64,000 nucleotides of DNA from Microbacteriaceae bacterium (GCA_025464975.1 JAODMT010000017.1:143830-207829); one strand, 5' to 3'. Counted from the stretch's first letter, positions 9,984-19,216 are shown. Program-made: numbers and translations. The notes: generated from the sequence alone by a model not told the origin.

Positions 9984-10873
9984 CCGTGGCCGTCGCATCG
10001 AGTCGGCGACGCTCGGCGGACTGGGCACGGGCCCCGTTTGATTCGACCGAGCCGGTAATCGACGTTCTGATTCCCACGGCCGGTCGCCTCACCGAACTCG
10101 CCGTGACTCTCGCCGGATTGGCCGCGCAGGACGACCCACCCTTCCGGGTGATCATCAGCGATCAGTCCGATGACGGGGCTGCAGGCGACGACGTGAGCGT
10201 CAACGCTCTCCTGCGGGTCCTCACCGTTCAGGGCAGAAACCCGATGCTGGTCCGGCACCTTCCGCGGAGGGGGCTCGCCGAACACCGGCAGTTTTTGCTG
10301 GATTGCTCCACCGCCCGCTACGTGCTCTTTCTCGACGACGACGTCTGGCTCGAACCGGGATCGCTTGAACGGCTTCACGACGCCATCGAGCGGCTCGGCT
10401 GCGGTTTCGTCGGGTCGGCCGTGCAGGGGCTCTCCTACCTCGGGGACGAGCGGCCGGCCGAGCACGTGACCTTCGAGCCGTGGAACGGTGAGGTGCGTCC
10501 CGAACGTGTTCGCCGCGGGAGCCCGGCGTTCGAGCGCTGGCCGTTGCACAACGCCGCGAACCTCACGCACATCGCGGCGCAACTCGACCTCCAGCCCGAC
10601 GAGTGGGTCGCCTATCGTGTGGCGTGGATCGGCGGTTGCGTGCTCTTTGACAGGCAATCGCTCGTGGAGTGCGGCGGCTTCGACTTCTGGCACGGCCTGC
10701 CAGGGCGACACTCAGGCGAGGATGTCGCGGCCCAGTGGCGGGTGATGGACCGGTTCGCCGGTGCCGGGGTGCTACCGAGTGGCGCGATTCATCTCGAGGG
10801 ACCGACCACCATTCCGGTTAGGGAGGTGGACGCCTTCGATGTCGTCTTCGCGTGCGAATCACCGCCAACCTAG
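9980..10873 (+). CDS. GT2 family glycosyltransferase
   Basis: This 297-residue GT-A enzyme starts at a GTG overlapping the hldE stop. VIDVLIPTAGR is the N-terminal nucleotide-binding strand and LFLDDDVWLEPGS carries the DxD metal/nucleotide motif. The second half holds WIGGCVLFDR and a HSGEDVAAQWR segment that resembles the catalytic ED motif of the family. It is cytoplasmic with no membrane segment. By position it is the last sugar transferase of the locus. Donor and acceptor are not identifiable. Confidence 0.83.
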   Translation: MTVAVASSRRRSADWARAPFDSTEPVIDVLIPTAGRLTELAVTLAGLAAQDDPPFRVIISDQSDDGAAGDDVSVNALLRVLTVQGRNPMLVRHLPRRGLAEHRQFLLDCSTARYVLFLDDDVWLEPGSLERLHDAIERLGCGFVGSAVQGLSYLGDERPAEHVTFEPWNGEVRPERVRRGSPAFERWPLHNAANLTHIAAQLDLQPDEWVAYRVAWIGGCVLFDRQSLVECGGFDFWHGLPGRHSGEDVAAQWRVMDRFAGAGVLPSGAIHLEGPTTIPVREVDAFDVVFACESPPT

Positions 10874-10908
10874 GAGTCAACAGGAACAATAAGGAAGGAA
10901 CCAAAACA

Positions 10909-11100
10909 ATGGCCGAATCACCGAACCCGATCCAGGTGCAGAAGTACCTCGGCGGAATGGACTACCCGGCGAGCAAGGACCAAATCGTGTCAAAGGCGGA
11001 GGAGTCTGGGGCGGACGACAATGTCCTCGAGGCGCTGCGCGGCATCCCGGACAAGGAATATGACGCCCCGACCGCAATCAGCGCGGAACTCGGCAGGTAG
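10909..11100 (+). CDS. DUF2795 small protein
   Basis: A 63-residue protein with a purine-rich ribosome site (AAGGAAGGA) ahead of the ATG at 10909. The body reads VQKYLGGMDYPASKDQI, then an alternating helix and EALRGIPDKEYD, which matches the DUF2795 fold common in actinobacteria. Function is unknown. It starts 35 bases after the GT2 gene and may be expressed with it, but DUF2795 genes occur in many contexts, so the link to glycan synthesis is weak. Confidence 0.8.
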   Translation: MAESPNPIQVQKYLGGMDYPASKDQIVSKAEESGADDNVLEALRGIPDKEYDAPTAISAELGR

Positions 11101-11113
11101 CCCGAAGGAAGGC

Positions 11114-12112
11114 CTACTGCGCCGGAAGCTTGACAACCGGTTCGTCGTTCTTCCAATCCAGCGGAAGCTCGTCCATTCCACGGTAGGCGCTGCCCTCTGC
11201 CCAGGAATGGAAGACGAGTATGGTGCGGCCGTCCGGGGTCGTCACGACGTCCTGCCCGCCCGGCCCGGTGAACCGGCCACCGGAGGACGCGGTCGAGAGC
11301 AGCGGCTGCTTGTGCTTCGTGTACGGCCCGAGCAACGAGGATGCGGTGGCGTAGCCGATCGCGTACTTCGACCCCGAGTAGTCATTCGCGGAGTAGAACA
11401 GCACGAACCTTGTGCCGTGCTTCACCAGGGTCGGCGCCTCGACGAGATTGCCCTCCCACGACTGGGTCTGCTTGATGAGCTTGGTGGACGGGCCCGCGAC
11501 TGTCAGGCCGTCGGCGGCGAGCGGCGTGATCTGCAGCCAGGTGTCGAGACCGCAGCAGTTGCCGTCGTTCTTCCAGACCAGGTACCGCGCTCCGTTGCCG
11601 TCCGTGAAGGTCGCCGGATCGATGGCCCCGCCTTGGTCTGGCGGGCACACGAGCGCCGCCGTTCCCACCGCCGTGAACGGTCCGGTCGGCGATGTGGACG
11701 TCGCGACGTTGATGCACTGCGCCGCCGGATCGACGTTGGCGGCAACGAAGTACATGACGAAACGACCCGGCGACAGCTCGCTGACATCCGGGGCCCAGGT
11801 CTTACCGGGTGACGTCCAGCCGGGCAGGTCGGGAAGGGCGTCGGTCGTCGAGACCTTCCACGTCTTCAGATCCCTCGATGTCGCGACCTGCTCATTGGTC
11901 CCCGGCACGTTCGTCGCGTACGCGTAGTAGGTGCCGTCGACGAGCATGACATCCAGATCCGGGAAGTCCTGGTCGATGGCGAAGGCCGACCTGGTTGACG
12001 ATGGCGCGTGTGTGGGCGGCACCGAGGTCGCACCGCCCACGCATCCGGTCAGCATCGCCAGCACACCCGCGACGGCCAGAGCCATCGAAGTGGTGCGCCC
12101 GCGCGAGAGCAT
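11114..12112 (-). CDS. GH43-like glycoside hydrolase lipoprotein
   Basis: This is a 332-residue exported protein. The N-terminus is a lipoprotein signal (hydrophobic run ending in LTGC). The mature part is a five-bladed-propeller type hydrolase: DFPDLDVMLVDGTYYAY supplies the first acidic residue, GGAIDPATFTDG the second Asp, and LVEAPTLVKHG the catalytic Glu. These are the three positions used by GH43 (arabinosidases, xylosidases, arabinanases). It would cleave oligosaccharides outside the membrane. It is the last gene of the leftward importer operon, 3 bases after the permease stop, consistent with trimming the sugar taken up. Confidence 0.82.
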   Translation of the reverse strand: MLSRGRTTSMALAVAGVLAMLTGCVGGATSVPPTHAPSSTRSAFAIDQDFPDLDVMLVDGTYYAYATNVPGTNEQVATSRDLKTWKVSTTDALPDLPGWTSPGKTWAPDVSELSPGRFVMYFVAANVDPAAQCINVATSTSPTGPFTAVGTAALVCPPDQGGAIDPATFTDGNGARYLVWKNDGNCCGLDTWLQITPLAADGLTVAGPSTKLIKQTQSWEGNLVEAPTLVKHGTRFVLFYSANDYSGSKYAIGYATASSLLGPYTKHKQPLLSTASSGGRFTGPGGQDVVTTPDGRTILVFHSWAEGSAYRGMDELPLDWKNDEPVVKLPAQ

Positions 12113-12115
12113 CCG

Positions 12116-13018
12116 TTATCCCTTGACGCCGGAACTGGCTACGCTCTCCACGATCTGCCGTTGGGCGATGGTGAACAGGATGAGCACCGGGATCGACGCG
12201 ATGATCGCCCCGGCCATGACGATGCTGAAGTGGGTCGCGTATGCGCCCTGTAGCACGGCAAGGCCCGGCTGCAATGTCTCGTGCTCCGGACTGAGCAAGA
12301 CGTAGATCGGCCAGAGGAAGTCGTTCCAGTTGTTCAGGAAGCTGAGCACCGCGAGGGTGGCCAAGGCGGGTCGCGCGAGCGGGAGCACCATCTGCCAGAA
12401 AATGCGGAAGTCGCCGGCGCCGTCCAATCGGGCCGCCTCCTCGATCTCCTGGGGCAGGCCGACGAAGAACTGCCGGAGGAAGAAGATTCCGAACGCGCTG
12501 GCGGCACCGGGGATGGTGATGGCCCAGATGGTGTCCAGCCAGCCCAGGTTCTGCACGATGAGGTAGTTCGGGATGAGGAAGATCACCGGCGGAACGAGCA
12601 GCGTCGTGACGATGGCGCCAAACACGATCTTCTTGCCGCGGAATTCGAGGCGAGCCAGGGCATACGCACCGAGGGAGGCCGTGACCAGGATGATCGCCGA
12701 CTGCAGCAGCGCCGCGGCCAGGCTGTTCAGGAACCACAGGAAGATCGGCTGCTGGCCGGAGGCGAGAGTCTGGTACGCCTGCGTGGTGAACGGATTGGGG
12801 ATCGGGTTGATCGGCGCGTTGATCGCGTTGAAGTCCGTCTTGAACGACGTGAGCACGATCCACACGAGAGGGAGCAGGATGATCAGCGCGATACCGCTCA
12901 GCGCCACATAGAGCAGCACCCTGGCTCGGTTCGGCCGCTTTCTCGGCCGACCAGACGGGGCCTTGGCCGGAATTTCCGGCGTGCTCCGCGTCTGGGTGGT
13001 GACTTCGCTCGCAGTCAT
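12116..13018 (-). CDS. CUT1 sugar ABC transporter permease (MalG-like)
   Basis: This 300-residue inner-membrane protein has about six membrane spans. The cytoplasmic EAA loop reads EAARLDGAGDFRIFW and contacts the ATPase. The N-terminus is long, basic and proline-rich before the first span (VLLYVALSGIALIILLPL). Family members form a heterodimeric channel with the partner permease encoded just upstream. No ATPase gene is in the cluster; CUT1 systems often share one MsiK-like ATPase encoded elsewhere, which fits an actinobacterium. Confidence 0.92.
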   Translation of the reverse strand: MTASEVTTQTRSTPEIPAKAPSGRPRKRPNRARVLLYVALSGIALIILLPLVWIVLTSFKTDFNAINAPINPIPNPFTTQAYQTLASGQQPIFLWFLNSLAAALLQSAIILVTASLGAYALARLEFRGKKIVFGAIVTTLLVPPVIFLIPNYLIVQNLGWLDTIWAITIPGAASAFGIFFLRQFFVGLPQEIEEAARLDGAGDFRIFWQMVLPLARPALATLAVLSFLNNWNDFLWPIYVLLSPEHETLQPGLAVLQGAYATHFSIVMAGAIIASIPVLILFTIAQRQIVESVASSGVKG

Positions 13019-13028
13019 TGCGCGCCTC

Positions 13029-13970
13029 TCACGATCGTTCCCGCTGGAGGCGGAAGTTGATGATACTGATGACGGCCAGGATGGCGAAGAGCACGTAGCT
13101 CATTGCGGCCGCAGCCCCCATCTGGTTCTGCGAAAGGCCCTCGTCGGCGATGTACATGACCGCCGTTCGAGTTGCATGGCCGGGCCCGCCCTTGGTCAAC
13201 AGGTAGGACTGCCCGAACATGTTGGCCGAGGCCAGGATGGTCACGGTCGTGACGAACGTCATCACCGGCCGAAGCCCGGGCAGGGTGACGCTCCAGAACT
13301 TGCGGAACGCCCCGGCACCATCCATCGCCGCCGCGTCGTACAGGTCCACGTTGATGCCCTTGAGCCCGGCAAGGAGGATGACCGTGTTGAAGCCGAGGGT
13401 CCACCAGACGGTGACGCCGACCAGCGAGATCCACGCCCACGGCACATCCACGGTCCACGGAATATTCGACGGCAGTCCGAGCGCTCCGAGCACGTGATTG
13501 ACGACGCCGAGTTGCGGGTCGAGCAGGTAGCGCCAGATCACCCCGATCACCGCGACGCCGAGCACGTACGGCGCGAAGAAGATCGCACGGAAGACGGTGC
13601 CGCCACGGATCTTCTGGTTCAGCAGAACGGCGATAACCAGCGGAATGACGAGGAGCAGCGGGACGCTCGCCACCGTGAAGATCCCGGTGTTCCCGACGCT
13701 CTGCCAGAAGTCGCCCGAAGTGAGCGATCCGGGAGTGAACAGGTCGATGTAGTTCTTCAGACCCACCCACGGCTGCAGCGGAAGCAGCGGGTTCCAGGTG
13801 TGCAGGCTGATCCAGAGACCGTAGATCGCCGGAGCGACCACGAAGACGCAGAACAGGATGAGGAACGGCGCGAGGAAGAGATACGCCGTGCCGGTGCGGC
13901 GTTGTACTCCCGCCCTGCCGCGGGCGCGAGCGCCCGCGGCAGGGAGAGTCGGCTGGACGATATTAGCCAC
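13029..13970 (-). CDS. CUT1 sugar ABC transporter permease (MalF-like)
   Basis: The protein has 313 residues from a GTG at 13970, whose GTGGCTAA overlaps the stop of the substrate-binding protein gene by 8 bases. A longer ATG start at 14021 would overlap that gene by 59 bases and is less likely. There are six spans, starting with TAYLFLAPFLILFCVFV, and the EAA-type loop reads AAAMDGAGAFRKFW. It pairs with the MalG-like permease 10 bases downstream to form the sugar channel. Substrate specificity lies with the binding protein. Confidence 0.9.
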   Translation of the reverse strand: MANIVQPTLPAAGARARGRAGVQRRTGTAYLFLAPFLILFCVFVVAPAIYGLWISLHTWNPLLPLQPWVGLKNYIDLFTPGSLTSGDFWQSVGNTGIFTVASVPLLLVIPLVIAVLLNQKIRGGTVFRAIFFAPYVLGVAVIGVIWRYLLDPQLGVVNHVLGALGLPSNIPWTVDVPWAWISLVGVTVWWTLGFNTVILLAGLKGINVDLYDAAAMDGAGAFRKFWSVTLPGLRPVMTFVTTVTILASANMFGQSYLLTKGGPGHATRTAVMYIADEGLSQNQMGAAAAMSYVLFAILAVISIINFRLQRERS

Positions 13971-15276
13971 CGTACTGGCTGGCGTTCTGTTGGAGCAGCT
14001 GGTTGGCCTGGGCCACAGCATCGTCGAGCGCTTGCTTCGGGCTCTTTTTGCCGACCATTGCCTCGTTCACCGCGGTGGTGATCGTCGCTTCGGCATTGGT
14101 GATGCCGGGTGAGACGGTCTCGTAGTGCGCGTACGGAAGTTCCTGCAGGAACGGCTTCAGTTGCGGATATGCGGCCACCAGTTTCGGGTCGTTGCGCACC
14201 GAGTTCTGCGCCGGCAGCTCTCCGGTCGCAGCCCATCCGCTCGAGTGGTTGTTCATCCACTTCACGAAGGTCGCGGCGGCCGACGTCTTGTTCTTGTCCT
14301 GGCCCTTGTTCGCCGGGAAGATCCAGTCGGTGGAACTCGACCACACTGCTTTCTGGCTGCCGATCTGCGGAACCGGCGCCGCGGTCCACTTGTCCTTGGT
14401 GAGCGCGGTGTTGGTGGTCTGCCAGACACCGTTCCAGTTGAATGCCGTCTTCCCCGCGATCAGGGCGTTGATGTCGCCGTCCTGCGCAACGTTCGGCGGG
14501 CTGTAGCCCTGGTTGATGAGGTCGACCATCTGGGTCAGGGCGCTTACGCCGGCGGGCGAATTGAAGGTGGCCTTGGAGACGCCCTTGTTGAACAGGTCCC
14601 CGCCGTACTGCCAAAGCAGCGACTCGAACTCGAAGGTGCCGGTGAAGACGTAGCCGTCGGCCCACTCGCCCTGCACTCCGGCGGCCTTCAGCTTGGCGAG
14701 GGCGTCCATGTAGCTCGTCTTGTCGGTCGGCACGAGGTTGGGATCGAGGCCGGCCTTGGCGAGCACATCCTTGTTGATGTAAAGCCCGAGCGGGGTGACG
14801 CTCCACGGGATGCCGTACTGGCTGCCCTTGTAGTTGCCGTCGCTGAGCAGGCCGGCCGGGAAGTCACTCGCGGTGTAGCCGAGGGACTTCACGATGCTGT
14901 CGCTCTTGAGGAGGAGGCCCTGCGCCGCGTAGGTGGCGATGTCGTCTCCGTGGCCGACCGCGACATCGGGCCCCTTGCCCGCCTTGATCGCGAGCGGCAT
15001 CTTTGCGGAGATGTCGGCCCACTGCATGGGCACGTCTTTGACGACGATGTTCTTGTGTTCTTGATTGAACTGCGCAATCAGCTTGGGAACGAGAACCGGG
15101 GCAGCGCCGCCGGTCCACCCGTTCCAGAAACTAACGGTGACCTTGGGTCCCGAGTAGTCGCTCGAGGCGACACTTCCGGTGCTTCCAGCACCCGAGGCGC
15201 TGCACCCGGCAAGTGCGATCCCGACGCCGATGGCCAGACTGCTTGCCAAGGCACGGGCTGCCCTTCCTTTTTTCAT
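13963..15276 (-). CDS. CUT1 sugar ABC transporter substrate-binding lipoprotein
   Basis: A 437-residue lipoprotein with the signal MKKGRAARALASS and a lipobox ending IALAGC. The ATG at 15276 has an AAAGGAG ribosome site; the frame stays open to 15399 but that upstream part crosses the promoter and operator. The mature domain has VTVSFWNGWTGG and ALIAGKTAFNWNG, typical of the CUT1 family (SBP_bac_1-like) of oligosaccharide-binding proteins. It would deliver sugar to the two permeases encoded downstream. Neighbouring GH43 and GH2 enzymes suggest an arabinose- or galactose-containing plant oligosaccharide, which is inference only. Confidence 0.92.
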   Translation of the reverse strand: MKKGRAARALASSLAIGVGIALAGCSASGAGSTGSVASSDYSGPKVTVSFWNGWTGGAAPVLVPKLIAQFNQEHKNIVVKDVPMQWADISAKMPLAIKAGKGPDVAVGHGDDIATYAAQGLLLKSDSIVKSLGYTASDFPAGLLSDGNYKGSQYGIPWSVTPLGLYINKDVLAKAGLDPNLVPTDKTSYMDALAKLKAAGVQGEWADGYVFTGTFEFESLLWQYGGDLFNKGVSKATFNSPAGVSALTQMVDLINQGYSPPNVAQDGDINALIAGKTAFNWNGVWQTTNTALTKDKWTAAPVPQIGSQKAVWSSSTDWIFPANKGQDKNKTSAAATFVKWMNNHSSGWAATGELPAQNSVRNDPKLVAAYPQLKPFLQELPYAHYETVSPGITNAEATITTAVNEAMVGKKSPKQALDDAVAQANQLLQQNASQYGG

Positions 15277-15372
15277 CACTGTGCTCTCCTTTGAGAAGCC
15301 CCCTCCGGTCGGATGGGGCTGTGAGTGAGCGGACGTCGACCGGATCGGGACGCCATTAGGCTCGCAATGGAA

Positions 15373-15388
15373 TTTATAGCGCTGTAAA
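15373..15388. promoter_or_regulatory. LacI-family operator (importer side)
   Basis: TTTATAGCGCTGTAAA is a 16-base near-perfect palindrome centred on AGCGCT. The only other close copy seen in the window is TTTACAGCGCTGGAAA at 16554-16569, upstream of the GH2 gene. LacI proteins with a sugar-binding domain usually recognise such central-CG palindromes. The lacI gene lies between the two sites, so it is the likely ligand. Confidence 0.7.
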
Positions 15389-15399
15389 ATCTGTGTCAA
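15373..15399 (-). promoter_or_regulatory. Promoter of the importer operon
   Basis: On the minus strand a perfect -35 TTGACA (revcomp of 15394-15399) is followed 15 bases later by TATAAA (revcomp of 15373-15378). It sits about 100 bases before the binding-protein ATG. The LacI-type palindrome covers the spacer and the -10, so repressor binding would block RNA polymerase. Confidence 0.6.
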
Positions 15400-15497
15400 G
15401 CGCAGATGGCGATTATCAGCGCATTCGGAATGTGAGTAAAGTTCTCACACCGGGACGCGGACGACGCGTCACCGGATTGGTTGAATGGGGGTGGGTC

Positions 15498-16511
15498 ATG
15501 CGCAGAATTCGACTTGAAGACGTCGCGCGGCACGCCGGCGTCTCGATGAAAACGGTCTCGAACGTCGTACACGACTACCCGCACGTCAGCCCACGCACTC
15601 GCGAAAAGGTGCAACGCGCACTGGACGAGCTCGGTTACCGCCCCAACGCGTCCGGTCGCCGGCTCGCCACGGGACGCTCTGGAATGCTCGCTCTCGCCTT
15701 CAGCGACGTAAGCATGCCTTACTTTTCCGAGCTCGCGCGCCTGGTGTCCAATGAGGCGAGCCGCCGCGGTTACCGACTCCTGCTCGAACAGACCGGCGGA
15801 ACGCTCGCGGGCGAGCGGGCAATCGTCTCGACAATGGAGGCCGGCCTCGTCGACGGCGTGATTTTCCAGCATTCCGTGATGTCCTCCACAGAAATTGCCC
15901 AGCACCGCGAAGACGTACCGCTCGTTCTCCTCGGCGAAGGGCACGCCCCGGTCAGCGTCGATCACGTGATGGTGGACAATGTGGCGGCGACGGCCACGGC
16001 GACCCGGCATCTGATCGCCCTCGGACGGCGACGGATCGGGTTCGCCGGGCATGAGGAGGAATCCCCCTCCGCGACATCCGGCGACCGCCTGATGGGCTAT
16101 CAACAGGCACTCGAGGAGGCCGGGATTCGGGTCGACATGTCCCTGCTTCTGCCGAGCAAATCCGTGAGCGCGCACGAAGCCGCGTTCAGCATCGGTCGCG
16201 CGCTCGACCGGGGTCTCCGCTTCGACGCACTCGTGTGCCGCGACGATCTCGCCGCGATCGGCGCGCTCCGGGCGCTACAGGAGCGCGGCATCGACGTGCC
16301 GGGCACCGTGGCCGTTGTCGGCTGGGACGACATCTCGATGGCGTCGTTCACGCACCCCAGCCTCACGACCATCGCCCCCGACACGGAAGCGATCGCGAAC
16401 ATCGCCCTCGACATGCTCGAGGAACGCATCGGCGGTTACGACGGGTTGGGCAGGCACCGGATCGCCGGGTTCTCCCTCGTCGTGCGGGAGAGCGCGCCCG
16501 CCTCGTCCTGA
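15498..16511 (+). CDS. LacI family transcriptional regulator
   Basis: This 337-residue protein starts at the ATG at 15498. The N-terminal HTH reads RLEDVARHAGVSMKTVSNVV, followed by the hinge helix (GYRPNASGRRLATGRS). The rest is a periplasmic-binding-protein-like sensor domain with VDHVMVDN and GWDDISMASF near the C-terminus, typical of LacI/GalR. It is encoded between the sugar importer and the GH2 gene and would repress both through the two shared palindromes until a sugar binds. The inducer is unknown. Confidence 0.92.
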   Translation: MRRIRLEDVARHAGVSMKTVSNVVHDYPHVSPRTREKVQRALDELGYRPNASGRRLATGRSGMLALAFSDVSMPYFSELARLVSNEASRRGYRLLLEQTGGTLAGERAIVSTMEAGLVDGVIFQHSVMSSTEIAQHREDVPLVLLGEGHAPVSVDHVMVDNVAATATATRHLIALGRRRIGFAGHEEESPSATSGDRLMGYQQALEEAGIRVDMSLLLPSKSVSAHEAAFSIGRALDRGLRFDALVCRDDLAAIGALRALQERGIDVPGTVAVVGWDDISMASFTHPSLTTIAPDTEAIANIALDMLEERIGGYDGLGRHRIAGFSLVVRESAPASS

Positions 16512-16553
16512 CCCCCTAACCGGGCGGCGGGAGCCCAGACGCCGCCCCTCAGT

Positions 16554-16569
16554 TTTACAGCGCTGGAAA
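16554..16569. promoter_or_regulatory. LacI-family operator (GH2 side)
   Basis: TTTACAGCGCTGGAAA matches the operator at 15373-15388 in 14 of 16 positions and ends 19 bases before the GH2 start codon. It lies where a promoter would be expected, since no Shine-Dalgarno separates it from the ATG at 16589 and the message could be leaderless. Confidence 0.68.
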
Positions 16570-16588
16570 TTTGACGCACACTGTAGCC

Positions 16589-18430
16589 ATGCAGACAAAT
16601 GCCGACAGCGTCGAGACCACGGATGTGAGAGCCAGCCAGCAGGACGGAACGTACCCAAGGCCGCAGCTCACCCGGCAGGCGTGGGCGGACCTCTGCGGTA
16701 CGTGGGAGTTCGCCTACGACGACTCCAACGAAGGCCTGGATTCCGGATGGCCACAGCGCGAGACGTTCGAAAGATCGATCGTCGTTCCATTCCCTCCCGA
16801 GTCGCCCGCGTCCGGCATCGGCGACCCGGGCTTCCACCCCGTCGTCTGGTATCGCCGCGACATCGACGCGGACGACCTCTCGGCCGCTGGTTTCGGCAGT
16901 CAGGGCGACCGGCTCATCCTGCACTTCGGTGCGGTTGACTACCGGGCGAGCGTGTGGCTCAACGGCACATTCCTCGGCAGCCATGAGGGGGGCCACACGC
17001 CGTTCTCCTTCGATGCGACGGCCGCAATCGACCCGTCCCTGACCAACCAATCCCTCGTCGTTCGCGCCGAGGACGACCCGTTCGACGTCGGACAGCCCCG
17101 GGGCAAACAGGACTGGAAGCTGGAACCGCACGCGATCTGGTATCACCGCACCACGGGAATCTGGCAACCGGTGTGGCTCGAAGCCGTGCCGTCGCTCGCG
17201 ATTGAGAAGCTCCACTGGACTCCCGACATCCCGGCCCACTCCGTGCGGGTAGCGGTTCGGCTGAGCCGCAGGCCACCAGCCGGAACGAGCCTGCGAATCG
17301 AATTGGCCTGGGAGGGGGAAATCCTCGCCGAGGTCGTTGCGCGGGTCGACTCGGACCGTTTCGAGTCGAGCATCACCATCGGCCGGCAAGCCAACGGGCA
17401 GGACTACGAACACCTGCTCTGGTCTCCCGAGCACCCGCGGCTGCTCGACGCGATTGTCACGCTGTCAAGCGCCAGCGGGCACACCGACGTGGTCGGCTCC
17501 TACCTCGGGTTGCGATCCGCTGCGGTGGACCGCGGCCACTTCCTGTTGAACGATCGCCCCTACTACGTACGCTCGGTGTTGAACCAGGGCTACTGGCCGG
17601 AATCGCACCTGGCGAGCCCCTCGGCGGACGCGCTACGCGCGGAGGCACAACTCATCAAGGATCTCGGGTTCAACGCGACGCGCGTGCACCAGAAGATCGA
17701 GGACCCGCGGTTCTTGTTCTGGACCGACAAGCTCGGACTTCTCGTCTGGGGCGAGACTCCGGGCGCCTACGAATTCTCGACCACGGCGGTGAACCGCATG
17801 ATCGCGGAGTGGACCGCGGCCATCGAGCGTGACCATTCTCATCCCAGCATCGTCACCTGGGTTCCCCTGAATGAGAGCTGGGGCGTGCAGCACATCGCAC
17901 ACAACCAGGCAATCCGCGACTATTCCCGCACGCTGTTCCACCTGACCAAGACGCTCGATCCGTCGCGCCCGGTGGTCTCGAATGACGGCTGGGAACATCT
18001 GGACTCCGACCTCTGGACCATCCACGATTACGAGGCGGCCGGCGAGGTCATGCGAGCACGGTACGCCGACGCGGAATCCGTTGCCGAACTCGTCGCAGGG
18101 ATGGGCCCGGCCGGCCGGCGCATCCGCCTTTCGAACGAACCGGACCGTGGTCAGCCGGTGATGCTCACCGAGTTCGGCGGCATCAAATACTCGATGGGGG
18201 CGGCGGACGACGCGTGGGGTTACTCCAACGCCACCTCCGCACAGGACTTCGGTACCAGGCTCCGTGACCTACTCCCCGCGGTCCATGACAGCGGCGTGCT
18301 TGCCGGTTTCTGTTACACACAGCTCACCGACACCCTGCAGGAGGCGAACGGCCTCACCACGGACGATCGGAAGCCGAAACTCCCGATCGAGGAGCTGCGG
18401 GCGATCATCATGGGAGATCACGAGCGCTGA
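16589..18430 (+). CDS. Glycoside hydrolase family 2 protein
   Basis: This 613-residue protein has the GH2 three-domain core. First comes an N-terminal sugar-binding jelly roll (VVWYRRDIDAD, VWLNGTFLGSHEGGHTPF), then an immunoglobulin-like sandwich, then a TIM barrel with acid/base Glu about 429 (PLNESWG) and nucleophile Glu about 528 (LTEFGG). The length matches compact beta-galactosidase/glucuronidase-like members without extra C-terminal domains. No signal peptide is seen, so it acts in the cytoplasm on imported oligosaccharides. The ATG at 16589 is preferred to an in-frame TTG at 16571. A LacI operator sits directly upstream. Confidence 0.9.
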   Translation: MQTNADSVETTDVRASQQDGTYPRPQLTRQAWADLCGTWEFAYDDSNEGLDSGWPQRETFERSIVVPFPPESPASGIGDPGFHPVVWYRRDIDADDLSAAGFGSQGDRLILHFGAVDYRASVWLNGTFLGSHEGGHTPFSFDATAAIDPSLTNQSLVVRAEDDPFDVGQPRGKQDWKLEPHAIWYHRTTGIWQPVWLEAVPSLAIEKLHWTPDIPAHSVRVAVRLSRRPPAGTSLRIELAWEGEILAEVVARVDSDRFESSITIGRQANGQDYEHLLWSPEHPRLLDAIVTLSSASGHTDVVGSYLGLRSAAVDRGHFLLNDRPYYVRSVLNQGYWPESHLASPSADALRAEAQLIKDLGFNATRVHQKIEDPRFLFWTDKLGLLVWGETPGAYEFSTTAVNRMIAEWTAAIERDHSHPSIVTWVPLNESWGVQHIAHNQAIRDYSRTLFHLTKTLDPSRPVVSNDGWEHLDSDLWTIHDYEAAGEVMRARYADAESVAELVAGMGPAGRRIRLSNEPDRGQPVMLTEFGGIKYSMGAADDAWGYSNATSAQDFGTRLRDLLPAVHDSGVLAGFCYTQLTDTLQEANGLTTDDRKPKLPIEELRAIIMGDHER

Positions 18431-18586
18431 GTGCCTGAGGCGGGCGGCCGGGGGCGCGCGAAAAACATTTTCGAGAAATGTGCGCGCCGCCCGTAACCTT
18501 CCGGGTTCGCCTAGCGATTACGAGAGTGTGACAGACGTCACGCAGGACAGTAATTGTTTGTGCAACACCTCAAGTAGGGATGTTTT

Positions 18587-19147
18587 ATGTTTTCTCTCGC
18601 GACACTGGTCGGAAGCAAGTTGGCTATCGGACTCGTAACTGCTGGCGTGGTCGCCGCGGCCGGAACGGGCGCGGCCTTCACCGGGGTCCTCCCCACCGCA
18701 GCCCAGCACGCTGCCCACGACCTCATCGGTGCTCCGCAGCCGCAGGTAAATGCTCAGGCGGCCGTCGCGGCCGAGGCGACCGTGACACCGACGGCCACTC
18801 CGACCGCCACACCGACTCCGAGCACCTCCCCGACAGCCGCTCCGGCGCTGAAGGCCGCCCCGGTCGGCCCGGACGCAACTGGCCCGGCGGCGTTGGGCCT
18901 GTGCAATGCCTTCGGCCACGGGGGCCTTGCGACCTCCTCGACGGCATACGCGAACCTGGTTTCCGCTGCCAAGGGCGCCGTGAACATCTCCACCTATTGC
19001 GCGACAATCACGATCCCCGGCAATTCTGCCGCGCACAAGTCGGTCGCGCCAAGCCTCACGCCGGCAGCGATTCCCACCACGGCGCCGTCTGTGACCGTCC
19101 CGGCGCCGGGAGCTACCGTCAAGGTTTCCGTGGGCAACCGCCCGTAA
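18587..19147 (+). CDS. Secreted Thr/Pro-rich protein upstream of sigma factor gene
   Basis: A 186-residue protein with an N-terminal hydrophobic segment ([20 protein letters not shown]) that can act as signal anchor. A low-complexity linker follows, rich in [15 protein letters not shown] repeats, then a small globular part with two cysteines ([11 protein letters not shown] and [10 protein letters not shown]). I do not recognise the family. The linker suggests it spans the cell wall. It lies just before the ECF sigma gene, from which a strong hairpin separates it, so it may be a sensor or target of that sigma factor. This is inference from position. Confidence 0.7.
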   Translation: MFSLATLVGSKLAIGLVTAGVVAAAGTGAAFTGVLPTAAQHAAHDLIGAPQPQVNAQAAVAAEATVTPTATPTATPTPSTSPTAAPALKAAPVGPDATGPAALGLCNAFGHGGLATSSTAYANLVSAAKGAVNISTYCATITIPGNSAAHKSVAPSLTPAAIPTTAPSVTVPAPGATVKVSVGNRP

Positions 19148-19216
19148 GCTTGGCCGCCGGCGCGGAACCACCGACCGGCAATTGGCAAGGTGCATGAAAT
19201 CGAAGCGAACCCTGGA

